Below, piece after piece: positions 20,020 to 29,776 of a DNA stretch of 64,000 nt. The notes beneath the pieces are model-generated. The model saw only the letters and a program-made list of their open reading frames with translations, was not told the origin of the DNA and did no database searches. The DNA lies in the NCBI GenBank assembly GCA_019448385.1, contig JAGTXO010000004.1, positions 1,240,001 to 1,304,000 on the forward strand. Reading direction: 5' to 3'. A program made the position numbers and the translations under genes. Positions within the stretch are counted from its first letter, which is position 1. Each line of letters begins with the position of its first letter. Source of the stretch: Diacronema lutheri (Eukaryota; Haptophyta; Pavlovophyceae; Pavlovales; Pavlovaceae).

Positions 20020-20341
20020 GGCGCCGCTTTCTAAAAGGGTGTAGGGTGTAGGGTGTAGGATGCAAAACAAGCCCTCCCCACATTTGGGCCCGACGTCATT
20101 CCTTCTTCGAAGCCGTGACGTTACTCACATACGAGTACCTTTACTTAGTGTAGGATGTATCTATTCTCTAGGTATTTGCATAGTGTAGGGTGTAGGATAA
20201 GTACGGTTATGAAAGTCCCATAGGGGGGAGAAGGAATGACGCTGTGACGAAAGAAGGAATGACGTCGGGCCCAAATGTGGGGAGGGCTTGTTTTGCATCC
20301 TACACCCTACACCCTACACCCTTTTAGAAAGCGGCGGCGCC
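20020..20341 (+). mobile_element. MITE copy A (about 320 bp, long TIRs)
   Basis: Non-autonomous element with nearly perfect terminal inverted repeats of about 86 bp: left 20020-20107, right 20251-20341. Both ends read, from outside in, GGCGCCGC...TTTCTAAAAGG, three GTGTAGG units, then ATGCAAAACAAGCC, CACATTTGGGCCC and GACGTCATTCC. The right end has three extra bases in its GGC run. The core (20108-20250) is AT-richer and contains further GTGTAGG units. It encodes nothing. Superfamily unknown; no clear target-site duplication could be called. Confidence 0.85.
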
Positions 20342-20579
20342 TCGGAGCATGGCGGCTCGACAGCATGGCGCCTCGACAGCATGGCATCGTCCAGCGTGGC
20401 GTCCAGGATGGCGACTGCGCCCGGGCCGTGACGCCGCGACGTCGTTCGGCTGCGTCACGGAGGAGCGCCATCCGTGCGCCACGGAGGAGCGGCAGGACCA
20501 CGACGCGGCGTGACGCTGGACGACGCCATGCTGTATAGGCGCCATGCTGTCGAGCCGCCATGCTCTGAGGCGCCGCCGC
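20331..20579. repeat. Palindromic spacer between the two MITE copies
   Basis: Arms at 20331-20372 and 20539-20579 are inverted copies of about 42 bp with one or two differences (GAGCATGGCGGCTCGACAGC and its complement). The inner part also contains imperfect inverted CAGCATGGC and GCCATGCTG units. The outer GCGGCGGCGCCTC overlaps the MITE ends and recurs after copy B at about 20882-20895. Confidence 0.8.
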
Positions 20580-20893
20580 TTTTCAAAAGGGTGTAGGGTG
20601 TAGGGTGTTGGATGCAAAACAAGCCCTCCCCACATCTGGGCCCGACGTCATTCCTTCTTTCGTCACAGCGTCATTCCTTCACTCCCTGTAGGACTTTCGT
20701 AACCGTACTTATCCTACACCCTACACTATGCAAATACTTAGAGAATAGATACATCCTACACTAAGTAAAAGTACTCGTATGTGAGTAACGTCACGGCTTC
20801 GAAGAAGGAATGACGTCGGGCCCAAATGTGGGGAGGGCTTGTTTTGCATCCTACACCCTACACCCTACACCCTTTTAGAAAGCGGCGGCGCCT
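20569..20893 (-). mobile_element. MITE copy B, inverted relative to copy A
   Basis: Second copy of the same family in opposite orientation. TIRs are about 20569-20658 and 20804-20893, with the same three GTGTAGG units (one GTGTTGG variant) and CACAT(C/T)TGGGCCC. The core is the reverse complement of copy A's core with a few differences, so the insertions are related and fairly recent, or arose by inverted duplication. Confidence 0.85.
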
Positions 20894-20986
20894 CAGAGCA
20901 TGGCGCCCGCCCGCTCGAGCCGGACCTCCGCGCAGCCGGACTCGCCCCGCCCCGGGCTGCTCTGGCTGGGCGACGTCGTGCGCGCC

Positions 20987-21300
20987 TCAGAACGCCGCGC
21001 TCGCCACGCGCACGTAGCCCTCGTCCGGGTCCGGCTCGGGCGCCGCGTCGCGCACCGAGCGCGACGCGGCCTCGACGCCCGGCGTTTCGGCACGCGAGGC
21101 GACGGATGCCTCGTCCGGCCGGCCCCACGGCAGCTGCAGCTCGAGCTGGCGCTGGATGATGCGCGGCGTCGCCACGCGCCCGTGCTGCACCTCGCGACGT
21201 CGCGCGCGCACGTAGAGCACGATCGCCACCGAGCCGCTGAGGCCCATCATCGCGCCGAGCAGCACCGAGATTGTGGTCTCATTGTCTGCTTGGGCGCGAA
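20987..21300 (-). CDS. Small single-pass membrane protein, 3' part; start unresolved
   Basis: Not recognised. The reverse frame ends at 20987 and contains one clear transmembrane segment (TISVLLGAMMGLSGSVAIVLYV), a basic stop-transfer RARRREVQ and a hydrophilic tail with ELQLPWGRPDEAS and EPDPDEGYVRV. Upstream (21300-21565) the frame stays open but overlaps the start of the forward helicase gene, and an acceptor-like GCAG lies just before DNETT, so the 5' exon(s) are not known. Confidence 0.45.
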
Positions 21301-21462
21301 CGGAAAACGCGCGAAGGGTGGCGACGAAGATCGTTGGGTTGGGTTGGGCCACCGGCTCCCGAGGATTGCTTGTGGCGCTCGACTGACCGTTGGCCCAGCT
21401 TTTTTTTTTCTCGAACCTACTGTGGAGCCGCCTGCAGCGTGATCTCCCGCGCACAACGACCA

Positions 21463-23850
21463 TGGCCGCCATCGACCTGCGCGCCTTCGACGCGGCGCTC
21501 GTCAACTGCGAGATCGTGAGCACGCGGCCGGTCAAGCCGAGCGAGCAGGCGCGCACGGTCGACAAGCTGAGCTACGGGCCGTCGCGCCGCGCGCTCGCCT
21601 TCGTCTCGCCGCCCTGCGTCGTCGACTGGCCCGAGCTCACGGGCGACGGCAACTTTGGCACCATGTACGGGCCGACGGACGTCGACAAGGCGGCGTACAC
21701 GGCCGGCGTGACCGACAAGGAGCTGCCGATTGAAGGCGCGCCGCTCGCGCAGATGGACGCCTACTTTGGCGCCCTGCGCGCCATCGACGATCAGCGCGTC
21801 GAGACGGTGCACGCGCGCCAGAAGGAGCTGCTCAACACGCGCGGCCTCTCGAAGGAGGAGGTGCGCGGCAAGCTCTCGCCCGCCGTCAAGCCCAAGTACG
21901 AGGACGACACGCTCGCGCACACGCGGCTGAACATGTCGACGCGCACGTTCACGTGGGCGGGCTCCGAGCGCGTCGTGCCGCTCGTCGACGCGCGGCGCGA
22001 ACCGGTCGACGAGATCCGGCACGAGGACGTCTGCGCCATCGCCACGCAGCTCGACCGCGTCTACACGGGGCTCACGGGCTCGATGTTTGGCACCAAGTGG
22101 AACGTGTGCGGGGTCATGCTCCTGAAGCGCGCCGAGCAGCGGCCGCAGCCCGGCTCGGACGCCTTCGCCTCGTACGGCGTGCCCGCCTGGGCCGACACGT
22201 TCGACTCCACGGGGCTGTACGTGCCCGACGAGCGCGAGCGCGCGGCGGCGCTCGCGGCGGTGGCCGGTCTGCGCACGGCGCGCGCGCCGGCCGGGCCGGG
22301 CGGGCGCGAGCTCGCGCGCGCGCAGGGCTACCATCGCGCCGAGCGGGCTGCGAGCGCGGCGGCGGCGCGCGCGGCGATGGCCGAGGGCGGCCAGCAGTGC
22401 GCGCTCCACGGCGCGGTCGTCAAATCGGCGCTGCGCGGCGTGGGCAACCGGCTGCATCTTTGCGACGCGCCGGGCGGAACGGGCAAGACGTTCGTCGAGC
22501 GCGCCATTATCGCCGCCGTGCGCGCGGATGGGCACGCGGTCGTCGTGGGCGCGTCCTCGGGCGTCGCCGCCACGCTGCTGCCCGACGGCCGCACCTTCCA
22601 CTTGACCTTCAAGGTGCCCGGCGGTGCCGACTCCGACGGGCAAGCCGTTCAATGGCGTGCCGCGCTCCGAGCGCGGGCGCTCCCTGGCCGCCGCGGCGGC
22701 TGGTCGTGTGGGACGAGGCGCCGATGCAGACGCGGTGCCACCTCGACTCGCCTGATCGGTGTTTGCGCGACGTGACGGGCGTCGACGAGCGCTTCGGCGG
22801 CGAGACGCTGCTGCTCGCCGGCGACTTTCGCCAGTGCTTGCCGGTGGTGCGGCGCGGCTCGCGCGCGCAGATCGTGCGCTCCTGCCTCAAGTACTCGGCG
22901 CCGTGGCAGCACGATCGGCAGCACGCCTTGGTCGAGAACGTTCGCGCCTCGAGCGCGGCGCGCGACACGGGCGACGCGCTCGGCGCGGGCGAGTGGGCGG
23001 AGCTGCTGCGCAGCCCCGGCGACGGCGCCGTTCCCGCGGCGGTGCCGGCGGCCGGGGCCATGCCCGGCGCATTCCCGCTCGATCCCGTGCAGCTGCCCGA
23101 GGCCGTCGGCGGCGTCCCCATCCGCGTGGGCTCGGCCTACCCGACGGAGCTCGTGACGACTTTGTCCACGGCGCGACGTGTTGGACCGACGACGGCTCGC
23201 TGTGCGACCGCGCGGTGCTCTGCGCCAAGCAGACGGACGTGGCGCGGATCAACTGGCTGGTGATCGGCCGCTTCCCGGGCGCGGCGGCGAGGTGCGCGTC
23301 GGCGGACGAGCTGGCGCGACGACATGGCGGGCGGGCAGATTGCGCTGGCGTCGGTCGAGTTCCCTTACTCGCTCGAGCACGCGCAGATGCCGCACCGCGT
23401 CCTCGACCTGAAGCCCGGGATGGTGGTGATGCTGCCGCGCAACCTCTCGCCCGGCGAGGGGCTGTGCGGCGGCACGCGGCTGATCGTGCGCGGCGTGCGC
23501 GCCGGCGGCCGGCTGCTCGAGTGCGCACGCCCCGGCGCGGCCGCCGGGCGCGACAGCACCGTGCTCGTCGCGCGTGTCGACCACCACTCGCCCGACGACG
23601 GCACGTTCGCGCTTGTGCGGATGCGCCGCCAGTTCCCCGGTGCGGCCGGCGTAACGAGGCGCAGGGGCAAGCGCTCGGGTGCGCGGGCGTGTGGCTCGCC
23701 GAGCCGTGCTTCACGCACGGCCAGCTCCACGTGGCCGCTTCGCGCGTCGGGCACACGTCGCGCGTCCGCTTTGCGCTCGGCGCGGACCTCGTGACGCGCA
23801 GCGTCGTCTTCAAAGAGGTGCTCCGCGCGGTCAGCGGTGGCGAGGCGGCG
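21463..23850 (+). pseudogene. Pif1/Helitron-type helicase fused to an unidentified N-terminal domain (broken)
   Basis: The first about 260 codons from ATG 21463 (MAAIDLRAFDAALVNCEIVS) form an unrecognised domain ending SMFGTKWNVCGVMLLKR; the pattern recalls single-stranded-DNA-binding proteins of large DNA viruses and their kin, but this is only a hint. In the same frame follows a superfamily-1 Pif1 helicase: Walker A CDAPGGTGKTFVERA and ASSGVAATLL. Further Pif1 motifs follow in order: VVWDEAPM (Walker B), LAGDFRQCLPVV, a VARINWLVIGRFPG block, PRNLSPGEGLCGGTRLIV and THGQLHVAASRV. These are the motifs of Helitron C-terminal helicases. The parts lie in several frames with no convincing introns, so the gene looks broken in about four places. 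No HUH replication-initiator domain is seen upstream. Confidence 0.7.
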
Positions 23851-24438
23851 GCGGCGGCGCTCGCCGCGGCCGCCGTCGCCGCCGCGCGCGAATGCGCGGC
23901 GGCGGCGCGCGGTGGCGGCGAGCGCGGCGGGCGCGGCGCGGACGGCGCGCGCGGCGCCGGCGGCGGGCGGCGCGCTGGCGGCGGGCGCGCCGCCGGCGCG
24001 CGGTGCTGGCCAGCACCCGCCGGCGCGACGCCCGCCGCGCCGCTCGCGCCGACGCGCAGCCGGCGGATGCTCGCCAGCACCGCGCGCCGCGCGACCGGCC
24101 CGCGTACCTGCGCGCCCTTCGCGGGCGCGCAGGGCGGCGCCAATGCGGCCGGCGTGCAGGGGCCTCAAGCCGGCGCGCCGCCCGCCGCCGCGTGGGTCGC
24201 CGCCACGCGCGTGCCGTCGGCGCTGCCGCCGCCCGGCGTCGCGCTCGCGCCGCAGCCGCCGCCGCCGCCGTCGCCGCCGCCTGCCGCCTGCCGGCAAGCT
24301 GGGCAAGCGCGCAGCGGCGGCGACGGCGGTGCGCGATCCGGCGAGCAGGCGGCGCGCCGCCGAGCCGGGGGCGGGCTCCGTGGGCGACGAGGCTCGCCCG
24401 CCACTGGCACCACTCGCGCGCCGAGCGCGCACAACGCG
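23851..24438 (+). other. Ala/Gly/Pro-rich low-complexity tail after the helicase
   Basis: GC-rich sequence open in several frames, reading as Ala/Gly or Arg runs; the frame that continues the last helicase motif reads AAAAALAAAAVAAARE and then Gly-rich. No domain. It ends at a C homopolymer and may be the disordered tail of the helicase or spacer. Confidence 0.35.
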
Positions 24439-24459
24439 CCCCCCCCCCCCCCCCCCCCC
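24439..24459 (+). repeat. C21 homopolymer
   Basis: Twenty-one C residues, then A and CCCC. By analogy with IF-2 introns it may mark an intron 3' end of a forward gene; the next ATGs are at 24472 and 24493. Confidence 0.85.
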
Positions 24460-25603
24460 ACCCCAAGCCCCGATGAATTTAATGCTCATACCATGGCGTC
24501 GCGCCACGGCAGTACGCCCGTGGCCCCGGCGGCCAGCCTCGCGCCGCTACGCCGTGTCGTCGCGGCCGGCGCACACAGCGAACTGTGTTTCCGCGGCACA
24601 TGCCCGGCTGCTCGCGCGCTGCAAGCTTGCCGAACTGCTCGCGCTGGAATGGCGCGTTGCGGGCGTGCCCGCGCACCGCGCGTGTGCCATGCGCGTTCCG
24701 GGAGCGCCGCGCCGCGCGCCAAAGCGGCGCGCGGCGGACGTGCGGCCTCGGGCCGAAGAGGGGCCGGCGCGACCGGCCGCGAGGCGGGCGCAGACGCTCG
24801 GCGTGCCGGTCGATGCGTCGTCCAAATCCGCGTCGGGCGGATGCGCGCCTGGGCCGGCGCTGCGTGCAGTCGGCGGGGCCCGGCCACGCGCTCGGGCGTA
24901 ACGTTCGCGCCTGTTCGGCCGAGGCGCACTCGCCGTCCCCTCGCGCCGGCAACGTGCGTGCGGGCCAGCACGCAGGCAGCGTACGATGCCACGGCAGCGG
25001 CGAGCGCGTCCCCGCCGGTGTGCCGCTCGGCGCCCCGTCACGCGCAACGTGCGCGCCGCCCGCTGCATGCGCACGCATACGCGCGCTGGCAGCGTGCGCA
25101 AAATTGCCCGGGCAAGATCGTCCCGCGCTCGCGCCGCCGACGCATCATTCCATGTGTCCGTTTCGGCATCTGCCACCATCCACCAGCCCTCGAAAGCCGG
25201 CTTGCGCGTGGGCGCCCGTCCGGTGCGAGAAGCGGCTCGCGTCCTCGCGCGGGGCGCCTCCGCGCCAGGCGCCCGGCGCGCGCTCGTCTTGCCGCGCCAC
25301 CACGCTGATCTGCGCCCAACCCTCGCTCGCCAATTCCCCCGTCGTCCCTGCTGCGCAGCCCGCAACAGCGCGCGCATGGCGCGTGCACGGCGCGGCGCCT
25401 TGAGCAAGTTTTACGTCGTCGGTCGGCAGCCTGTGGAAGACGCGTTTGACGGCCCGATGTGGCCGGTGAGAGTGCCCGGCGTGTCGCGTGGTGAGCGCCT
25501 GCACGGCTTGCCGGGCTCGGCGCGCGCCCAGCCAGCCTCCCTCCATCCCGCCGCAAACCGTGCGTGCGCACCCCGCACACCCGGCGCTGCGCGGCGCGGC
25601 GCA

Positions 25604-26799
25604 GGCGCGAAAAACGAGGGCAGCGCGTGCTACACGACCGTCCTTATGCAATCGCTCTTCGCCCTGAACATGCTCCGTGCGATGCTTCGCTCCGCTTCGC
25701 GCCGTGCCAACAGCGTCGAGAGGGCGCGTTTTCGGGACTTTGGCACGCTGATCGAGGACACCAGGGCGCCGACACGGCTGTGTCTTGTGTCCGTCATCGA
25801 CGTCATCTCGGGCCGTGGCGCGCGAAGGACGCCGCAGGATGCCGCTGAGTTCTTCCGGTTGCTGCTCGGCCGAGTGCCCGGGCTCGCTGCGGCCTTTGAA
25901 GCCGACACACGCGTCGGGCCAGTGCTCGAGCAGATCGCCGTGCCTTCAGAGGCCGGCGAGGGCATCGCCGTACTCGTCAGCGTCGGCGGCGATGCGGCGC
26001 GCGCGCTTGCACACGCTCTGGGGGGCGCCGCTGGGCCGCCGCGGGATCGCCACACGAACGCGGGCCACTCGGGCGTGCTCACGCCAGCCAGCATTGCTGT
26101 CGAGGCGCCGCGCACGACGCGCGGCAATGGCTCGCAGTGCAAGAACAACCGCGCGCTCGTGTGCGCGCCGCGGCTGCTGCTCGGCGGGCGCGACCACCTC
26201 CCCGTCGCCGGCGTGGTGCACGTGGGCGAGGGGCCGATGAGCGGGCACCTTGTCGCCATCGTGCTCCGCAACGAGGCTTGGTTTCCGTGCGACGACTACA
26301 ACGTGCGGCGGCGCGCACGGTCGCTCGGTGCCGCGACCGGCGGTCGAGCGCAGCCGCGACCGCCCCGTCCTCCCGCGCGGCACGCGCGCGTGGCCTGAAA
26401 GCTCGCGCGCGCGCCTGCCGCACGCACGCGCGTTGCCCGCGCAGATCTACAACGTGCCTGAGTCCGACGCGCTGGCGTGGGCAAGTGGTGCGAGCATGCT
26501 CGTTCACAGCCGGCTCGACGTGGAGCCGTTGGACCCGGCGCTGGGCTCAGCGTCACCGCCGTCGGCCGCATCGCCTGCGTGGCCGAGCTCGGAGCCCGAC
26601 GCGCCGACCTTGCCGGCAGCCTGGCCGCGGGTGCGGCAGATGGCAGCGGTGCCAACAGATGCGACGATCGGCATCGCGGAGACGGCTGCAGACATCTCTA
26701 CGGCGGCGATCGGCCCAGCTGCGTGCGAGGCCCGCCAAGTTGTCTCCGTGACGCGCGCATTGCCAACAGCGGTGAGTGCGTCCTCGTCTCCGGCGGCCG

Positions 26800-26849
<50 letters not shown>

Positions 26850-27054
26850 AACTCTCCCTACCTTCTTCCTCCTTTCGCACCTCGCACGCGCACGCCGTCC
26901 GCTGTCCGCTGTCCGCGGCCCAAATTGCCTTGCGGAAGCCGAGCAGGCAGAGCCCTGCTTGGATGGCTCCAGCGCGCATCTTGTGGATGGCGACGCTGTG
27001 GGCGAGCACGGACGCTCAAATGTGACCAGTGGCGCGCACGTGCACGTGCGCTAA
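25604..27054 (+). CDS. Ubiquitin-specific-protease (C19)-like protein; 5' end unresolved
   Basis: Cysteine peptidase of the USP fold, predicted to cut ubiquitin or a ubiquitin-like tag. The Cys box KNEGSACYTTVLMQSLF lies at about 25610-25660, TPQDAAEFFRLLL at about 25830 corresponds to the QxDAxEF block, and the His box GHLVAIVLRNEAWFPCDDYN ends at 26302. An intron 26303-26444 (GTGCGG to GCAG, phase 0) leads to ESDALAWASGASML, the usual closing strand. The next donor is GTGAGT at 26772; the acceptor at 26946 follows a C31 run, and the last exon 26947-27054 ends at TAA. Upstream exons between about 24493 and 25462 are likely (FYVVGRQPVEDAFDG before a GTGAGA donor) but cannot be fixed. Ala/Ser-rich region near 26550-26700. 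Confidence 0.55.
26805..26850 (+). repeat. C31 homopolymer followed by (AC)n
   Basis: Thirty-one C residues (26805-26835) and then about eight AC dinucleotides, within the last intron of the USP-like gene, upstream of a pyrimidine-rich tract and acceptor. Confidence 0.9.
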
Positions 27055-27392
27055 CTGGACGTCGAGCGTGTGCGCCTTGTCCGCACGTGTGCACTCACGT
27101 GCGTCTGCGGCGATCTGCCCGGCGTAGTAGTCCGCGCGCGCGGGAGCCGCGTCGGCAGTAGGAGCAGGATAACGTACTTGCGCCTAAGGAGGACGGCGAG
27201 AAGTGCGGCTTTTCGCTCGGGGTCTACCATGCCGCCGAGGTTGGCGCTGGCGCGCGTGAGGCAGTCGGAGCGCGCTGGGCCCGGGTTGAAGGCCTCACCC
27301 CGGGGGACGGGAGGATTCAAGGCGCCGAGCCGCTGCGGGTGCGGCGGGAGGCCCCGGGCGGGTGTGCTAATGCGGCTCGATGGCCGCCTGCC

Positions 27393-27440
27393 GGGGGGGG
27401 GGGGGGGGGGGGGAGGGGGGGGGGGGGGGGGGGGGGGGGG
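27393..27440 (-). repeat. G homopolymer (21 + 26)
   Basis: G runs 27393-27413 and 27415-27440 separated by one A. C-rich on the reverse strand. Confidence 0.9.
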
Positions 27441-27841
27441 TTGGGCCGCCCGCGGAAACGGAGGTGAGCGTGTGGGAGCGGCGCGCGTCGGCGCGCGCGG
27501 CTGGCGTGCAGCACGGATAAGTCTTGTGTGGACTTCGCGGGGCGGATCCCGGTGCAGGGATTGCCGACGTAGGCCGCGAGCGCGAGCAGGGCGGGGATGA
27601 AGACGGATGATGGGGTTGGGGCCAAGGCCGCCGCACCCGCAGCTATCACGGTGGCAGCGACCGCCACGGTCAGTGCGAGGCTCGCGTGGCCGCTGCGCGG
27701 GCAGCTCGCCCGCCAGGTCCAGGAGGGCCGGCCTGCGGCCTCAGTGCCCAGCGTTGGGCATGTCAGCGTCTGCGTCTGCGGGCCCGCCACTGCGATGGCG
27801 CATTGAGCCTGGCGCACCAAAACGCAATCGGTCCGCCGATC

Positions 27842-27869
27842 GGGGGGGGGGGGGGGGGGGGGGGGGGGG
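27842..27869 (-). repeat. G28 homopolymer
   Basis: Twenty-eight G residues; C-rich on the reverse strand, in line with a reverse-strand intron. Confidence 0.9.
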
Positions 27870-29237
27870 CGAGGCGTGCGCGGGGGCTTGGGGTGGGCTC
27901 CGGGTGCCGGCGCTGTGCCAGCGGCGGGCTTGGTTGACGCCGTCTCGCCGGGGCCCTTGCGCCTTGCGGCGCGAGCGTCGCGGAGGGGCGTCGGCTGCGC
28001 TGGCTCCGCGTCGGCGGTGGCGTGGGGCAGGCTCTTGTGGAGGGCGGAGCGCTCGCGCACGAGTCGGTTGCCAAGGCGGGCTGTCTGCGTGCCGTTGGGC
28101 TGCGCTTGGGCAGGTAGGACCTGCGGCCTCGGGGGCGGGCGGGTTTTCGTGTTGGGCCAGGCGGCAACGCGCACCGGCCGTGTTCGCGGCCGGCAGGCGG
28201 ACGTCCGCAGCGGGGCGGAGAATGCGGGTGAAGCGCTTGCACGGGCGCGGTTCGCACCTGGCGGCCAGGCGATCACGAACCGTTGGGTCGCCCGGCTGTT
28301 TGGTGGAGCCGAGGGCAGCAAGGATAGCGAGCTTGGCCGCCTCATCGGTGACGAGCGGCACTGTTGCCCAGCTCTGTACCTCGAAGCCCTGGATGTGCAG
28401 GCGTCGGGGAAGTTCCCGGCAGCGTCGCCTGCGTCCGTCGAGAGGCGGACCGAAGTCGCGCCCGTGCCCCCGTTGGCGACACCGAGCTCTCGCTCGTTCA
28501 CACCGGCCCGCCGACGCGGGCGCGTGGTGCGCGCGCGTTGGGTGCGTGTCTGCCTCGAGCAGCGTGCCCAGTCGCAGTGTGGGCGCGTGTCCGTCTGCCT
28601 CAAAACGCCACGTGGAGGGGAAGGCGCGGGGCGGGCTCGCCGAGGAGGTGCCGCCGCTCGCTGCCACCCGGCGCGGGCTCGGGGCAGCCGTCTTCGGGTG
28701 CCGCGCTCTTCGCGCCATGCACGAACGTTCCGCCGCGCTCGCAGCGCGCGAGCGCACACACAGAGCGCGCGGCGACCCCGGTGGGGGCAGTGCGTCCCGG
28801 TGGCACTCGCGGGCGCGCGCCTGGCCTGGGCGCAGCTGGGCGCGTTGCCGCCCGCGCAGCGAGCCGCCCGCGCGCCTCGCCGCGCGCGCGCTTCGTCGCA
28901 CGCGTGCGCCCTGCATGCACGCGCACAGCGCGCGGCGGCTCGGCGCAGTGCAAGGCAGAGCGTGCTGCAACGGTTGCGAGGGCGCGCACGCGCGGCGCGG
29001 CGCGCCCCTGTGTGGTCGCCTGCGCGCGGCGCGTGGTCCGGACGCAGCTCGGTGGCGTGATGCCGTTCGTGCAACACAGTGCGCGTGAGAGCCGCACGTG
29101 CACACCTGCAGTGCAACGCGGCATTGCGCGCGTTGCGTGGGCGGAGCGCGGCTGGATGTGCTTGAGGTCGCGCAGCATGCCGCGCGCCGCGCGCTGTGCG
29201 GCGCAGCGAGTCGGCCATGCCCCTGGTCCTCGTCTCC

Positions 29238-29257
29238 GGGGGGGGGGGGGGGGGGGG
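29238..29257 (-). repeat. G20 homopolymer
   Basis: Twenty G residues followed by TGGTGGTGG. Third tract of this kind in the unresolved region. Confidence 0.9.
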
Positions 29258-29776
29258 TGGTGGTGGCAACCAGGATCCGCCAGCGCGTGGTGGGCGCCGT
29301 CCAACTCCCAGCCAGGATGCGCCCCGTTCTTCCCCGACACTCTCCGTCCAAACCCGCCGCCCAGCCTGCCGCCGCACCCGCCGCCAACGCCGCCGCGCAC
29401 CCATCCGCCGAGCTCACCTCGCGCGCGCTCGCGCTCACGCTGCGCGACGAGGCTGCGCAGGCCGGCGCGCGGCCGTGCAGAGCAGCGCAGGCCGGCGCGC
29501 GGCCGCGCGCGCGCGCTCACGTTGCGGCCGCGCAGCGAGCTTTCGCCGCGTCGCAGCCCCTCCGAGCAGCCACGATGCACGCCCCCGGAGGACGTTGGCC
29601 GCGCTCGGAGGCCGCGCTCGGGCGCGCAAAGAGAGGCGGCGCGGGCAAACGAGTAGGCTCGGCGCGCTGGCGGGTCCTGGTTGTGGGAGAGCGGGGCATT
29701 CTCCAGGGCATCATGTAAATTCTCCCAAGTATCATCCGGGCCGCCATCCGGACACTGACGTGCCCACAGTCTGCAG

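Larger units (their letters stand above)
27055..29776 (-). other. Unresolved region, probably a multi-exon reverse-strand gene
   Basis: No gene model can be fixed. Signs of a reverse-strand gene: three G homopolymers on the + strand (C-rich on the reverse strand, like the intron tracts elsewhere); reverse frames with coding-like segments, such as GFEVQSWATVPLVTDEAAKL near 28350-28400; and hydrophobic membrane-like segments at about 27540-27690 (ALTVAVAATVIAAGAAALAP, FIPALLALAAYVG) and about 27130-27230 (LLRRKYVILLLLPTRL). Forward frames are also long but Arg-rich and motif-free. The interval may also hold 5' exons of the giant gene that starts at 29777. Confidence 0.35.

Noticed and set aside
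20040-20890. GTGTAGG repeats as an internal telomere
   Set aside because: Only three units per end, always within the MITE terminal repeats, and the unit differs from TTAGGG/TTTAGGG.
20900-24900. Complete Helitron
   Set aside because: No HUH replication initiator, no zinc-finger N-terminus and no 3' hairpin with CTRR end recognised; only the Pif1-type helicase is supported.
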